The notes under the pieces are model-generated. The model was not told the origin of the DNA. It searched no databases and saw only the letters and a program-made list of their open reading frames with translations. The translations under genes were made by a program, and so were the position numbers. Positions 51,171 to 63,024 of a stretch of DNA of 64,000 nt are shown here, one piece after another; position 1 is the first letter of the stretch, and each line of letters opens with the position of its first letter. The DNA is from Cristatella mucedo (Eukaryota; Bryozoa; Phylactolaemata; Cristatellidae), in assembly GCA_009760855.2 (NCBI GenBank), contig WPIO01000022.1, forward strand, positions 1,191,501-1,255,500, in the 5' to 3' direction.

Positions 51171-52730
51171 TGGCGTCGTCTGTCTTACCCAAGCAAACGG
51201 AGGTTAATGATCATGCTCAATCCATTACCTACGTCAACTTGCAAGCATTAATTTGCTGTCGACTCTTGCCTATTTGTTACCTCGGCTTCCAAAAGATATT
51301 AGACCCAAACCAGACCGCTTTCTTCGAAGAATTTCAGAACTACTGAGAGTAGTTTAGCGCCGATCCGGACAGAAACGATATTTATCATAAGCTCTGGAAA
51401 GCACAAAGCCATGCAAGCCTTGAAGAAAGTACTGTCAGTACTACTCCCTGATACTCACTGCATGCATGCTTATGCACCTCTACCTCTAACAAAGCCGCCA
51501 AGGCTATGCAAGTGCTGTGCGGGAGTGCTTTCACGAGTGCATTCAATGCCTGAGCAGATTTCGTTGCGTATACGGTAGCCTTGTACTGAAAAAAATTCTA
51601 CCCCATGTTTGTCTGCTTCGGAGGCAAATTACTTCCAGTCGGGGTACAGTTATAGCCATATGGCCAACATTCTCGCGCCCCTATGAACGGCCGCAAGTCT
51701 CATAGGCGGTGCAAAAATTCGCAAGCAAAGACAGATAAGCCCGAAGCCTTGCTCTGTACCTGCTGCACTTGAGTCATAATTGTTTTCTTGGAGAGTGACC
51801 TCCTCGCCCTGCCTGATGCAGCCATGGCAATCGCCGGTTTCCTTTGGGTCCGCTTGGGAACAGCTAAGCAGAGACGTCGAGTAAAATCAATGCACTTCTT
51901 GCCGTGGTGTCGAGCTCCCGACGCTAGCGCTCCATGCTGTAGCCATCAAGCAAGGGTGCTAGCAAGCACATGCACGCCCATCAGGTGCTGCCGCCGCTGC
52001 CGCGAAATCCGCCCAGCTCTCCTGCCGCAGCATTGGCGTACCAAGTCAAGAGTCCGCAGCCACGACGCCGACCGGTTTGACTCGCCAGTTGCTTCAGACC
52101 TGACGTGCTAGCAACGAATCCCACCGCGCTCAACCTACGACCTAGAGGGAAGTGGCGAATCAATTTAAAAGCTTAATTAGTTTGCTGGCTCTGATGAGTT
52201 TATAAGTGGATCCACGTGGGCGGGCGACTGGCCTGTCGGGCCAGCCGAGCTCTTTGATGTGCACCTCGTTCAGGTCACTGACGACTGGTGCTTCACTGCA
52301 ATCCGTTAGTAAAGCGTGGCTGTGGAAACTTCTGAGCTGCGTGCGTCGCAGCCTGACTGACCAACTGCACACTGGCGCTGTGAGAAATTTAACTCGCTGG
52401 CGACGGCTGGCTGCTGATGACATTTGGAGCCTAGCCATGCAAATAATTTCCGCCGCAGCTTTTAATGGATTCATTAGAGCAATTGGTCTGAACGGTCCTA
52501 TGGGTAAAGCCATCGGCTGAAGAGCTTCGATTCTCTTCTGTCGGAATGGGTTTGCAATGCTTTTCACTTAATACTGTGAGCTTTGCACCGGCAACCCGGC
52601 GAGCTGCTGTCTGGCGACCATTGAAACCCATTGTTTAGGGAAGTTCAATCGGTGCAACGCCATCTTTTTTCAATTAAGCTTTGGGTAATCGCTGACCTGC
52701 CCACTCCGTCGATGGCTGTTTCTTGCTTAC
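51171..52730. other. Unassigned DNA with a LINE-B tail remnant
   Basis: AACAAAGCCGCCAAGGCTAT..GTGCGGGAGTGCTTTC (about 51487-51530) resembles the inverted LINE-B 3' UTR at 38145-38180, so a minus-strand tail lies at about 51465-51590. Overlapping frames at 52160-52567 (minus) and 52206-52520 (plus) are unrecognised. Confidence 0.4.
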
Positions 52731-52734
52731 GATT

Positions 52735-53085
52735 CTGACGCTGCGGATCTTCCAAGGCACCCACCCATCTGCGCTTTTGCTCTGCAGGTGCAAGAATGTA
52801 GAGCATCCACAACTCTTACGAAACGACATCTCCTGCTGCCGACTGTGGCACATCTTTTCCAATCGTAGTGACCTGCTACTTCCATGCTACTCACATCTTT
52901 GACACCCATCCTGATTCAGCTACTCCTCTCACTTTCTCTTTGCTGCGTGTGACTAAGTATATTGGCTACAACACGCATACCGAAAGCCGCTTAGGCTTTC
53001 AGTGCCCTATAGAAAACTCTCCCGCACAACACCCACTTAGTCTTGCTGGCTTCGTGGAGTTACAGATGGAAATGCATTAGATATA
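52735..53085 (+). mobile_element. LINE-B 3' end
   Basis: CYFHATHIFDTHPDSATPLT and FSLLRVTKYIGYNTHTESRL match the C-terminal part of the copy at 63025-63705. The 3' UTR phrase GTGGAGTTACAGATGGAAAT ends it. Confidence 0.75.
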
Positions 53086-53089
53086 ATAC

Positions 53090-54050
53090 ATGACGCTACT
53101 ATGCTGCTCGCACTAACCGTGCTTAACTAAATTTCTCCGTAACAAAGCTCAACCACTCTTAGTCTAGAGTATAGTAAAATCTTATTTTAATCGCAAAAAT
53201 ACAGGGTTTTGACGGATATAGACTTCTATCCCGTAGTCAGCAAGCTCCTGCTTTAATTGTAAGTACCAGTCCGACTATACAGGTAGCTACGAGCGAAACA
53301 ATTGTGAGAACATTCCTGCCGGCACATAATGTCAAACCATCCATGCTGGAATCAGTCTAAAGTTGTTGCATCTGAGGAATGGAAGTCGTAAATGATCAAG
53401 AAATCTCTGAGACATACACGATACGCAAATAAATATTTACTGGTGCGATAAGGAAAAACAGAAAACAGGAAAATATCTCACCAAAGTAGCAAGAGTAGGT
53501 GAATGCATGCGTCTGCTTTCAGTTTGAAGTCTTGGTCAAAAAAAGATAATGCGAGTTGATGTTCTATCGCCGCTTACTGGGTACGGCGATGCAAACACAA
53601 CTTCATATACAACTGAAGGCTCTTAGTAAGACCAAACGAGCCCCGATTTAAATTTACTGCGAACCCCCCCCCCCTCTGAGACGCTTGGTCATTACCCGCT
53701 GCAGTTGCAGTCAATCGATGCTTACTTGACATAACTCTATACTAAAATATAAATAGTTTGTCTAGCGACCTAAGAGGACCGAACCGAATTGTTGCAACTC
53801 GTTGCAACTGGAACAATAACCACCGGATTGTGACATTCAAGTTATCGTGCGTAGACAAGCTTGATAAGGCACACAAGAAAACCGCTTAGGCAAGCAGGAA
53901 AAGCTCGCACGAAGGCATCAGCGCCATTGGTTAGTAAGACCCCTGGTTGATGCACCAGACAAAGGCGTAAGTAAGCACGAAAAGCTGCAAGGGAATGAAA
54001 GAAGGTCTACTGCTGTGAAGTGTCAGCATAGAAGAACGGATTCGTCTTTA
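53090..54050. other. Unassigned intergenic DNA
   Basis: No gene is recognised; a C run lies at about 53666-53674. Confidence 0.4.
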
Positions 54051-54054
54051 CCAA

Positions 54055-54665
54055 GCACTTAAATGATAATGCAAAGTCAAAGGATGCAGTTGGTGACAGA
54101 CTCTGGAATCACTCGATGGCGGCAAGTTCGGTCCATGCGAACTCATCGCCCGATCGCAAAAAAATTTCGATTTAGTTCGAGCAAAGGTGAGACGTGTGGC
54201 AGCAGAGGAGCTGGCGATGCAAGGCAACTCTGTAAAAGCTCTGTAGGAATACTGAGGCCGGATACGTGTGCCGGTACAAACCAGTTAAGCTGCCTTTTAG
54301 CCAGTGGAGAATCTAAAAATCAATTCAATGCTCCATAGGGAGCCAGGAAAGCTCAAACAGAAGTGATCAGTGTGATGTGCCAGCTACACATCAGACAGAA
54401 GAGCAGACGAGGCACTAAGTTTTGCACCAGCGGCAGATATAAAATTCCTAACTTGTGAACTGGCCTGGCTGTCATATTGTTGTCAAGGCAGGCTCTGATT
54501 ATTGACTTTATTTGTCAGCTGAAAGTAGACCGACTTAACGGTAGAGGATATGTGCTCGTCAAATGACAAGTTGTTAAGGAACAGCACGCCCAAATTAGGG
54601 GCTGGTGTCAGTGGAGCAATGCTTGAAGAACCAACCTTGGGGCGAGGTCATTCGACTTTCGCTCG
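54055..54665 (-). mobile_element. LINE-A fragment, decayed
   Basis: On the minus strand APNLGVLFLNNLSFDEHISS and STVKSVYFQLTNKV (about 54605-54500) match the LINE-A segment NLGVIF..DDHISSTVKFAYFQL. Weaker blocks continue to about 54060 in shifted frames. Confidence 0.65.
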
Positions 54666-54794
54666 ACAACAACGTTAACAATCACTATTGCTGTCACTAT
54701 TGGGCTTAGTTTCGTAAATTTCAAAAGGTTAATTTAATTAGCCATCACGAAGGGGCATTTGTTTTTTATTCTTCCTCTCTTTCATTCTTAAAAT

Positions 54795-54811
54795 ACGGAT
54801 AAACACACACA

Positions 54812-54851
<40 letters not shown>

Positions 54852-54925
54852 CAGAATATACGTATACACTCACACAAAAACACACACACATATATGTATA
54901 TAAATATATATATATATTTATTTAT
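54795..54925. repeat. (CA)n and (AT)n microsatellites
   Basis: CA-rich to about 54890, then AT-rich, running directly into the left arm of the inverted repeat at 54928. Confidence 0.9.
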
Positions 54926-54927
54926 AT

Positions 54928-55314
54928 ACACGAACTTTCTCGCTTTAATTAGTAGGGACATCGTCGGACACTTCCCAGTCGCAGTCTGGTAGCGTGGCCG
55001 AAATAGCTATAGGCCGAAATAGCTATAGAAATAGCTAATAGGGTATCAAATCGCTTATTCTCAAGTAACACTCCGCACACCCAGCGAGAGAGCCCTAACT
55101 GCTCCGCCGTGCGTTTACTTCCCTACTGCCGCTCTCCTCCTTATCCGTTGCAACTCTCCGCACCCAAGATTGCTATAACTCTCCGCACCCAAGGCTGCTA
55201 TAATTGTCCGACGCAGCGAGCTCCTCTTTTGCACACCCAACTGGCAAGCCGCAGAGGAGAGCCAGTCATTTGCAACGGCTACAACAACCAAGCCTGCAGC
55301 CGCTAATTATACAA

Positions 55315-55391
<77 letters not shown>

Positions 55392-55426
55392 TGTGTCCCT
55401 ACTAATTAAAGCGAGAAAGTTCGTGA
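54928..55426. repeat. About 30-bp inverted repeats enclosing 440 bp, abutting microsatellites
   Basis: CACGAACTTTCTCGCTTTAA TTAGTAGGGA at 54928-54957 is the exact reverse complement of 55397-55426. The interior has a tandem GGCCGAAATAGCTATA near 54997-55025 and two 25-bp units AACTCTCCGCACCCAAG.. at 55152-55201. A (TG)n tract of about 75 bases at 55323-55396 runs directly into the right arm. A third, diverged copy of the arm (ACTAATTAAAGAGACAAAGT) starts at 55688, directly after an (AT)n tract. Confidence 0.75.
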
Positions 55427-55524
55427 TTCCATCATGCGGCCAGATGGCGACTGGTACTTTCGAAAGTGACATTCAATAGACTTCTGTGACTAAGCGAAGC
55501 GAGTCCACAGACAGTGAGCTCTAG

Positions 55525-55689
<165 letters not shown>

Positions 55690-56260
55690 TAATTAAAGAG
55701 ACAAAGTCCGTTACGGTGCAAGATGGTGCACTTGCATCACGTGGCTAGATGGCATACTTCCATCTAGCGGCAAGGTGGTGCAGCATTGTCTTCCGTGATG
55801 GAACTGTAACGCCGACGGCTTGGCGAACTAGGCGTAACCTGCCGCTTACCGAGCCTACGGCCAATTGCGGTTCGGTGCGAGCCTACGCGCAATAAACAGG
55901 TTGCCACGAAATGAGTGTTTCTGGCGCTGACGTACTTATCGTTACTACGGGGGTCGTGAATCCGCGGCGTAAATGGGAAACTGAGAAACACAGGAATGGG
56001 CAATTTACGAAGATTTATTCGCAAGCTCACCATGCCACTGAGCGTCTAGCTCAGTTTCATCTTAACACTCCTCGCAGGCTCTCAACAGCACAAGCACTCT
56101 TGCGGGAAAATACGTCCCCGCAATTAGGCTACTTGCGTCTATTGTGGGAAACGGCCCAAATAAGATGGTGGAGCCCGAACAACCGAAATATCTCACACAT
56201 TATACCAAACTACTTCCAGTTCGCATCGGGAAATCTCTATGCCGGGACCACGTGTACGTA

Positions 56261-56307
<47 letters not shown>

Positions 56308-57175
56308 CACAAACACGAAATGCCACGGGCGCTATACGCCCGTATTCGGCGGAGTCCTTCTGGTGCTACCTCGCTCTGTTCCGTCAGCCGCCAGCGAACA
56401 GCCCACCCTCCTCCCTCGCTTTCGGAGAAACGATTCCAGCAACCACATGCGGTGGCGTCGAAACTGAGCTGAAGACGAAGAAGGAACCCCGAGCGAGCGT
56501 TACTGTGCCACTATTTAACTAGCAGGAACAATGGGGTTGAAAAGCCACCCGATATCAATCACCTCACGATCCTACTACGACTGCAGCGTCCAGCTCAAGA
56601 ACGCGGGTGCTCAGCAGCCGCCTTGCGTTCTCGTTCTCACGGGAACCGTCTACAGTGACCGCTGCGTCCAAGAGGATGCAAATTCTTTTCAACCACCTTT
56701 CTCGTTCCCACGGTAACACGTCCAGCAACTCTATGACAGCTGGCGGCGACAGCGACCTCGGGCAAGCATTACCCTAGTCTTAAATTGCTAGCCGGAAATC
56801 TATGCTCGACAGGCCACCAGCCGATATCAATCACTTCATGATCCTGCAACGACGGCTGCGTCCTCTCACTCAACGCTCTAGGACAGAGGTGCTTCCTGCT
56901 GAGCAGTTCTTGTGCGGCGCCCTAAAATTGAGCCTGGCCGGTGCTGTGCTACAGGACTACTGTGACAGCGAAGCGAGTCCACAGGCTGCTCGTGTACATA
57001 GACTGTACATAGACTGTACTCATGTACATAGACTGTACTCGTGTACATAGACATAGAAATAGGCTGCTCGTGTACATGAGCTGCTCGTGTACATAGCTCT
57101 GACGGTGCTATGTCGCTTCGAGTTCGGTCTGCCGAACTTGGCATCGGCAAATTTCCCGTTCTCGCCTCGCTCCGC
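55690..57175. other. Unassigned DNA with direct repeats
   Basis: A (CA)n tract lies at 56264-56304. CCGATATCAATCAC followed by similar sequence occurs at about 56548 and 56818, a roughly 45-bp direct repeat 270 bp apart. A TGTACATAGACTGTAC-type minisatellite with GCTCGTGTACAT units covers about 56985-57100. The 203-codon frame at 55911-56522 crosses the CA tract and is unrecognised. Confidence 0.45.
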
Positions 57176-57179
57176 CGGC

Positions 57180-58195
57180 GGCCTTGGTTAGTCCGTTTCG
57201 TGACGAATGCCTCCATCTTACATCTTCCGAAAGCCTGGTGCATACTGTGCTCGCCCGACTGGTCCGACTCGTCAAGTCGCCCGTCACCGACTTGACCGAG
57301 CCTTTGCCAGCTTGGATGGCACGTCATCGTCCGACTAGAAGCGTTCACGATACCTGGGCACAGCAGCCTTCGGCTCTGGGAACTGGGTCGGTTCGATCTC
57401 GCTGTGGGTCGGATGCACGTAAGTGCCTCAAGCGGCTCTCCTGCAGCCTCTCACTGGCCGGCCCTGAAGTGCTGGCCAGTGTCTAACAACTCAGACGGCA
57501 TCGAGCACTGGAGGGTGCCGCGAGTCGTTATCATGAAACTGCGGGAGTTCGCCAGGCTTGTGGAAGGTCGGGCTTGGGTGGCCCAGCCTGCACAGGGCAG
57601 GGTCAGCCGCTTCCTGGCCACGGACGGATTTGCCACCCATAGTCACTTCCAGACCACCGGCTTAAGCCTGTCATTCCGGGCCAACTCGCACACATAGCAC
57701 GCTTGAACGTTCTGCCAGTGACTGCTACTAGAAGTCGGGCATACCCCGGGACGGTCACCAGCCGCGCCGCCTATGCCGCACTGAGGCAAGGACTTTTGCC
57801 ACGTGCCGGCCGATGCTGCAAGCAATTACGGCCCGACACAATCTGGTTCTGGGACACCTAATCGGAGCACTCACCTGCAAGTCGACAGGCTACGCACTTA
57901 CGCTTGCCGGCAGTCTGGCTCTCAAGCCGGATCTGGTCATCGACAGAGTCATCGATATGGTAGTCGTTGATGTGGCCGTGCCGTTCGACGGTAGCAAGGA
58001 TGTTCTGGCTGTGGCCGACCTGAACAAGACCGATAAGTTTGCAGCCTTTACCAAGTCTTTCCTGACCGCTGGCCACCGGCCGGAAGTGGTGAAGCCCTTT
58101 GCCGTCGGGGGTCTCAGAAACTACTGGTGGCCAAACAATGAAGCGTGCCTGGCGTACCTCGGCACCCGACGCGCGGAGAGAATAGCATAGAGGTG
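57180..58195 (+). mobile_element. R2-like LINE remnant with restriction-like endonuclease domain
   Basis: The frame at 57813-58190 reads ITARHNLVLGHLIGAL, LKPDLVIDRVIDMVVVDVAV and FAVGGLRNYWWPNNEACLAY. This matches the C-terminal restriction-like endonuclease domain of R2-type non-LTR retrotransposons: KPD followed after 12 residues by an acidic residue in a VVDVAVPF context. WVAQPAQGRVSRFLATDGF and LSLSFRANSHT at 57575-57697 fit the linker upstream. The Cys-His knuckle between them is lost to frameshifts and a stop near 57697. The reverse transcriptase is barely visible or absent. Confidence 0.7.
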
Positions 58196-58337
58196 GCTCT
58201 GTGTCTCCGACGCCATTACCAGCCAAGAAGCCACGTGGTACCTATTCCTGAACCAGTAGGCCTGGGTAGCACCCGCGACCCTGGCAGGACAGGGCAGCGC
58301 CGGCTGATGTATATATACAAGTTAAAATTTTCAATGT

Positions 58338-58353
58338 CTTATATATATATATT

Positions 58354-58397
<44 letters not shown>

Positions 58398-58398
58398 C

Positions 58399-58452
<54 letters not shown>

Positions 58453-58457
58453 GTGCA
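58338..58457. repeat. (AT)n then (GT)n microsatellite
   Basis: ATAT-rich to about 58375, then GT-rich with a few GC steps. Confidence 0.95.
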
Positions 58458-58459
58458 TT

Positions 58460-59060
58460 TACAACTGATCTCCGCACGATCTTTCAAGATCATTCTTTGG
58501 CAGGTTCAGTCAATTGTTTATTATGTATACGCCTTTAGCATAGTCCAGGACAAGCCAGCATATGGGGTCTCCCTTGGAATGCGCAGATGAACTTCGCTGC
58601 CTTTTATGAAACTGCAATTACGCAGAAGCAATCCAGCACGACGTAGCAGTAAAGAAATCTTCCGCACCGTAACCTCACTGCCCCAGCGAGACTCGGTGCC
58701 AAATTGCAAAGCCGCCCGCAGCTGGGTCGAAATGCATAACCATCGGTGTGCACCGGCTGTCCAACGAATCTGACCCCGTTTTAACCAATAATTAGAAGAC
58801 ACCTAATACCATCCCGAAGCTTAAAGCAAGACGGTAAACCGTCGACTGGGGCAGCTATCCGAGTCACGTCTAGGTCCGTTACTTTATTTGTCTTAAAGTC
58901 TTCGCAGGGAAAACACTTTTGTTGTTTGATCTTCAGCCGACGAGACTCTTAATGCATTTCAGCGACTTCAATACATTATTAGCTGCATGTCAACGAAAAT
59001 GGCACAAGTGATGATAGCAGCTATCTTCGTATTTTTTTTCGCCACACCGATCTACTAGGG
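58460..59060. other. Unassigned intergenic DNA
   Basis: No gene is recognised. Confidence 0.4.
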
Positions 59061-59063
59061 CAG

Positions 59064-60545
59064 CAGAGCTTTCAACTCGGTACCCATACCCATACCCACG
59101 CTCGTACCCACCCACACCCATGGGTACTGGGTGGGCGTGTGTGGCGTCTTTGATCTTATGCGTGGGCGTGGACGGGTCTTGGCCTGCCTCGTTAACTTAA
59201 GGGTGCCTTTAGGAGTTCCTCGAGAAGCTCGTGGCGACCGGTGCGGGTGTCTCTTGTACGGTGGACCTGTGGACGGAGTCTGTCCAAAAGGTGGCATGCA
59301 TGTCAATAACGACCCGCTAAATCCATGAGAACTTCGTTTAACACGACTGGACGCTGCACGTCAAGCCCTTCAGAGATGCAAGTCAAGCGGTCGTCATGGT
59401 GCTGGAAGAGTTCTCGGAGGGCCTGGGCGACTTCGATCTTTTCGGCAAGCAGTATGAGCAGATCATCGTCGTCTTGGACAGCGGCTCGAATTGCTTTGGC
59501 GCCGGCGGCCTCCCGAAAACATTGTTTTGGCTCGCCTGCCTCGACCTCGAGCTAGCCGCGTGCCTGACAACCTTGCTCAGCAAGACGATCAAGCTCGTGA
59601 TCGGGATCAGGGGCGAGCCTTTTTACAGGTACACCAAGGCGCCCAACGTGAAGCCGTTGTTTGTGCTGATCGATGCTTGCAAGAAGCTCTTTGAGTACTT
59701 CAAGCGGTCCAACTTGCAGTAGAAGATGTCTGAGACGCTCGAGCAGGAGAACTTGACTGGGCGGAACTCTCTCCTGCGCTGCCTGCTCAGCCTTCAGGAG
59801 ACGTTCGAGGAGATCGCCGCCGTCATGCTGACCACAGAGGGCCAACAGGAGAAGCTGAACGACATCAACGAGCAGCTCCTCCAGCAGCTCACCGACTGCT
59901 CGCAATTGTCCTAGACTGAGACGCTGGCGCTCGAGCAGTTCAACCAGCCGACTCTGCACAAGGTCGCGTACTGGCGCCGCGAGATGCTAAAGCACCTGGA
60001 GCAGGTCCTCAAGGACGCCCAGGACACCGCGGGAAAAGTCGTAACGCCGAAGGATTCGGCCCCTATGGACGCGCTCAAGGAGTTCATCGAGCCAGTGGTC
60101 GAGAGTAGTTTCGAGGTGCACGACATCCACGTCGTGGCGACGGTGCTGGACTTGCTCATGAAAAACAACTCAAAGCGAGGTGTCAGCATCAACGACCCAG
60201 AACGAAGGTGACAAGAAGCAATGCTCAAAGAAGACAAGATGGACAAGTTTGGAAACGGCAAGAGCGAAGACGCGGTGGAGGATGAGGTGACTGCGGAGCG
60301 GCTGGCTAGGAATCAGTGTTTGATGCAGTCGTCGTCTATATTCAAAATCTCCGACGACGAGGCGAAGGAACTGGAACAGAAAGCGCCAAATGTCAAGCTG
60401 CAGCTGCTGCACAAAAAGAGGGACACAGCAAAATTTCAGAACCTAATGTGGTTGAAGCTTCGCGTCAACGATGTGATTTTTTCCGGACAATCGCGACGTT
60501 TGCAAATAAAACGCATTTCCGTTTACTTTTCAACATTCACCGACG
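59064..60545 (+). pseudogene. Ac/hobo-type hAT transposase relic
   Basis: A likely 5' terminus CAGAGCTTTCAACTCGG at 59064 is followed by repeated TACCCA words, typical subterminal motifs of Ac-like hATs. Collinear transposase blocks follow: VDLWTES (about 59261), WTLHVKPF (about 59350), VVLDSGSN (about 59468), KKLFEYFKRSNLQ (about 59682-59721), then a stop. Next come RNSLLRCLLSLQETFEEIAA, HKVAYWRREMLKHLEQVL and VHDIHVVATVLDLL (about 60118-60160). SSSIFKISDDEAKELEQ lies near 60330-60380. Three in-frame stops or shifts break it. The BED finger and dimerisation domain are missing, and LINE-B sequence follows at 60548. Confidence 0.75.
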
Positions 60546-60547
60546 GA

Positions 60548-61045
60548 TAGACTGGCTCCTTTGCTTACATGCTGACCCACAAGGCCCCGCCCATCATGGC
60601 TAGGCTCCGTCCTACCCAGCTGAACTGCTGCACCAGTGTCAGCCTCCACTTGCCCTCAGGTCGTCTCTAATCAATAAGCTATGTCAGTCCTTACCCTAAT
60701 GACTGCTGGTTACAGAAGCTTTTTCTCTGCATGTGCCTGTGGGACTCGCTTCCATCATTCTTACACAACACATTTTCTGCCGCTACCGACTGTGGTACGA
60801 TCTTTCCAGTAGTCCTGAGCAGTTACTTCAAAGCTACTCACTTCCTCGACCGCCTTTCTGACTTAGCTGCTTCTAACTTTCTCTTAGTCGCATAGGATAA
60901 AGTCTTTAGGCTACTGCAGCATGCGCACCAAAAGCCGCCAAGGTTTTAACGCACTCTACGAAGATCTCTAGCGGACACCCACCTAGTCCTTCTGGCATTG
61001 TGGAGTACAGACAGGGATACGTTGCAAGACATTACAAAGGCTTCT
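60548..61045 (+). mobile_element. LINE-B 3' fragment
   Basis: ATGCTGACCCACAAGGCCC and TAGCTGAACTGCTGCACCAG-like text match the copies near 3565 and 63240. LWDSLPSFLHN- and SYFKATHFLDRLSDL-like blocks follow in other frames, and GTGGAGTACAGACAGGGATA ends the 3' UTR. Confidence 0.75.
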
Positions 61046-61049
61046 GCGA

Positions 61050-61375
61050 ATCGGGGTGCAACGTGATAAGTTATGCAACCGTCCGAATTCATATCTCTCA
61101 AGATAAGCCTTAAGATAAGCTAAAAATATAAGCATAAACGCTCGATCTCTCCTCGGTCGTTCCTGCTTCTTCTGTCTTTGATCTTATAGGAAGATCCATC
61201 TGTCAGCAGTCTGCCTTCCGTGCCTTCTTACTTCCGTCTTCGTGCTTCGTGCTGGGTCTCCAGCTCAGGGTCCAGCTCTGCATGCTTATAGCGCCAGCTG
61301 GAAAAGGAACATTCTGTAAAAGACTGAGAGATTCGGGTCCACTTTTCGTGCAGACAAGTGGCAAGTAGAAACCAT
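61050..61375. other. Unassigned intergenic DNA
   Basis: No gene or clear repeat is recognised. Confidence 0.4.
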
Positions 61376-61377
61376 TA

Positions 61378-61520
61378 ATAATGATAATAATAATAATAAT
61401 AATAATAATCCACTTAATAAAGCGCCCTCAGAGAACTTAATCGCTCTAGGCGCTTTACATTTGCTGCAAAGGGAAATGCAACTGAATGGTGAGTAAAATC
61501 ATGCTCGATAAACCATTAGT
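61378..61520 (-). mobile_element. LINE-A 3' tail
   Basis: (AAT)n, then AAAGCGCCCTCAGAGAACTT..TCTAGGCGCTTTACATTTGCTG, the inverted terminal stem-loop and adjacent 3' UTR. Confidence 0.8.
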
Positions 61521-61755
61521 CCTCAGCTCAGTCGATGTACCTCCAAGTAGAACCCTAAAGCCGTCACTTTTGCTTTAATTGCGTACAGCTCACAGCGAAG
61601 AAACCTTTTCAAATTATAAAGCTAAGCATACATTATCTTACGGGAGCTACTGATCAGCACTAGGATAGATGTTTGTCCAGATCAAGTGTTAGCGCCAGAC
61701 GTCTAATGAAAATAGTGTACAAATGGCAACAGCCAAGTGGAGTCGGAGATACTTC
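61521..61755. other. Unassigned DNA between two LINE-A tails
   Basis: This lies between two oppositely oriented LINE-A tails and has no recognised content. Confidence 0.35.
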
Positions 61756-61759
61756 AACA

Positions 61760-62074
61760 GACGAGTACCTTCCTACTTAAAAACACACCTATTTAGGACA
61801 GCATTTAGTGGGTCCCTGTGATTCGTCCTTGATGTGCTTATGCGTGCTGACACTGTGCATGCTGCCACTAACCACATTTGCATGCTGACCCTGTGCATGT
61901 CACCCTTAACCATATTATTCATTTCGTTTGTTTTTCAAGCATGACTTTACTTACCATTCAATTGCATTTCCCTTTACAGCAAATGTAAAGCGCCTAGAGA
62001 GAGAGATTAAGTTCTCTGAGGGCGCTTTATCAAGTGAATTACTATTATTATTATTATTATTATTATTATTACTT
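61760..62074 (+). mobile_element. LINE-A 3' end
   Basis: AAAACACACCTATTTAGGAC (end of the coding region, KTHLFRTAF) is followed by the full 3' UTR, the stem-loop AAAGCGCCTAGAGAGAG..TTCTCTGAGGGCGCTTT and about ten ATT units. Confidence 0.85.
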
Positions 62075-62257
62075 AAGACACCGGAAGTTAGGTTTGCGAA
62101 ACCTCAAAGGTCATTTCCATACCACAGATCAATTCATGTTCATCGATACTGCAAGCCCAGCGACAGGAGCGACACAGGAGAGGACGTAACCGTAACGGCT
62201 GCGGCTGCGGCTGCCGGTCTGAGCAAGCGGCAGCGAACGGCCGGCTGCTTTCGCGAG

Positions 62258-62335
62258 CTTCCGTCGAAGGGAAGCTTCCGTCGAAGGGAAGCTTCCGTCG
62301 AAGGGAAGCTTCCGTCGAAGGGAAGCTTCCGTCGA
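62258..62335. repeat. 17-bp minisatellite, four and a half copies
   Basis: The unit CTTCCGTCGAAGGGAAG repeats at 62258, 62275, 62292 and 62309 without change. A partial unit follows at 62326-62335. Each junction makes AAGCTT. An open frame (61928-62473) crosses it because the 17-bp period cycles frames, but there is no domain. Confidence 0.95.
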
Positions 62336-62339
62336 GCGC

Positions 62340-63020
62340 GAGTCCATGCACGCACTAGAAAGAGCTCCGGAAGAACTCTGCTGGCCGAACTTCGCGTCGA
62401 ACTAAAGGCAAAGGACAGGAAGTCCAGACCATCCCACGGGAGACATAGGCTCTCTGCAGACTCCTCTGACTAGAAAGGAAACTAGCACGAGGAAGAGGCG
62501 CGCGCGGCCGCGCGACGTGACCAGCGACTTGCAGCTCCCAAGACTTTGGCGGCACCGCCAAAGGCAACCGCAGCGGTGCAGGTAACCCGCCCCTCAGCCA
62601 ACGCACTTCTCAGCACGTCCACCTCGAACCGCCCCCTTCCCTGCTGCCACTGGTCCGACAAATCGCTGTGGGCGCCCTCAACGAGCCTACTGGTACAGCA
62701 GCGGCTGAGTGGTCTGGCTGCGTGGTAGAAGACTGCCCATGATAATACTTGTAATATAAATCATAATAGTATTGCGATTTTATAGTGCCCTAATAGAGCA
62801 AAATCTCTTTGCAGGAACTTAACATATTTGTTAACGGTAGCAGTTACATCAGCCAGAATATGACTGATCCTCATTATACACGGTTCTTTAATTATTATGG
62901 CTGGGAACCGACTTCGCGACAATCTGCGGCCAAGGCAACTTAAAAGCCGAAGCGTCATTTGGAATAGACAAAGAGTTGCTCTCCATTAACTGATGAGTTA
63001 AATTTATCTACAAGGTCTGA
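62340..63020. other. Unassigned DNA with a LINE/SINE tail
   Basis: A minus-strand stem-loop tail lies at about 62745-62830 (ATAGTGCCC..AGAGCAAAATCTCTTTGCAG). The rest is unrecognised; 62500-62600 is GC-rich. Confidence 0.4.
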
Positions 63021-63024
63021 CCAT

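Noticed and set aside
52160-52567. Overlapping frames of 135 (minus) and 104 (plus) codons
   Set aside because: Neither matches a family and they are mutually antisense.
62258-62335. CRISPR-like repeat array
   Set aside because: The units are contiguous with no spacers and the genome is eukaryotic. It is a minisatellite.
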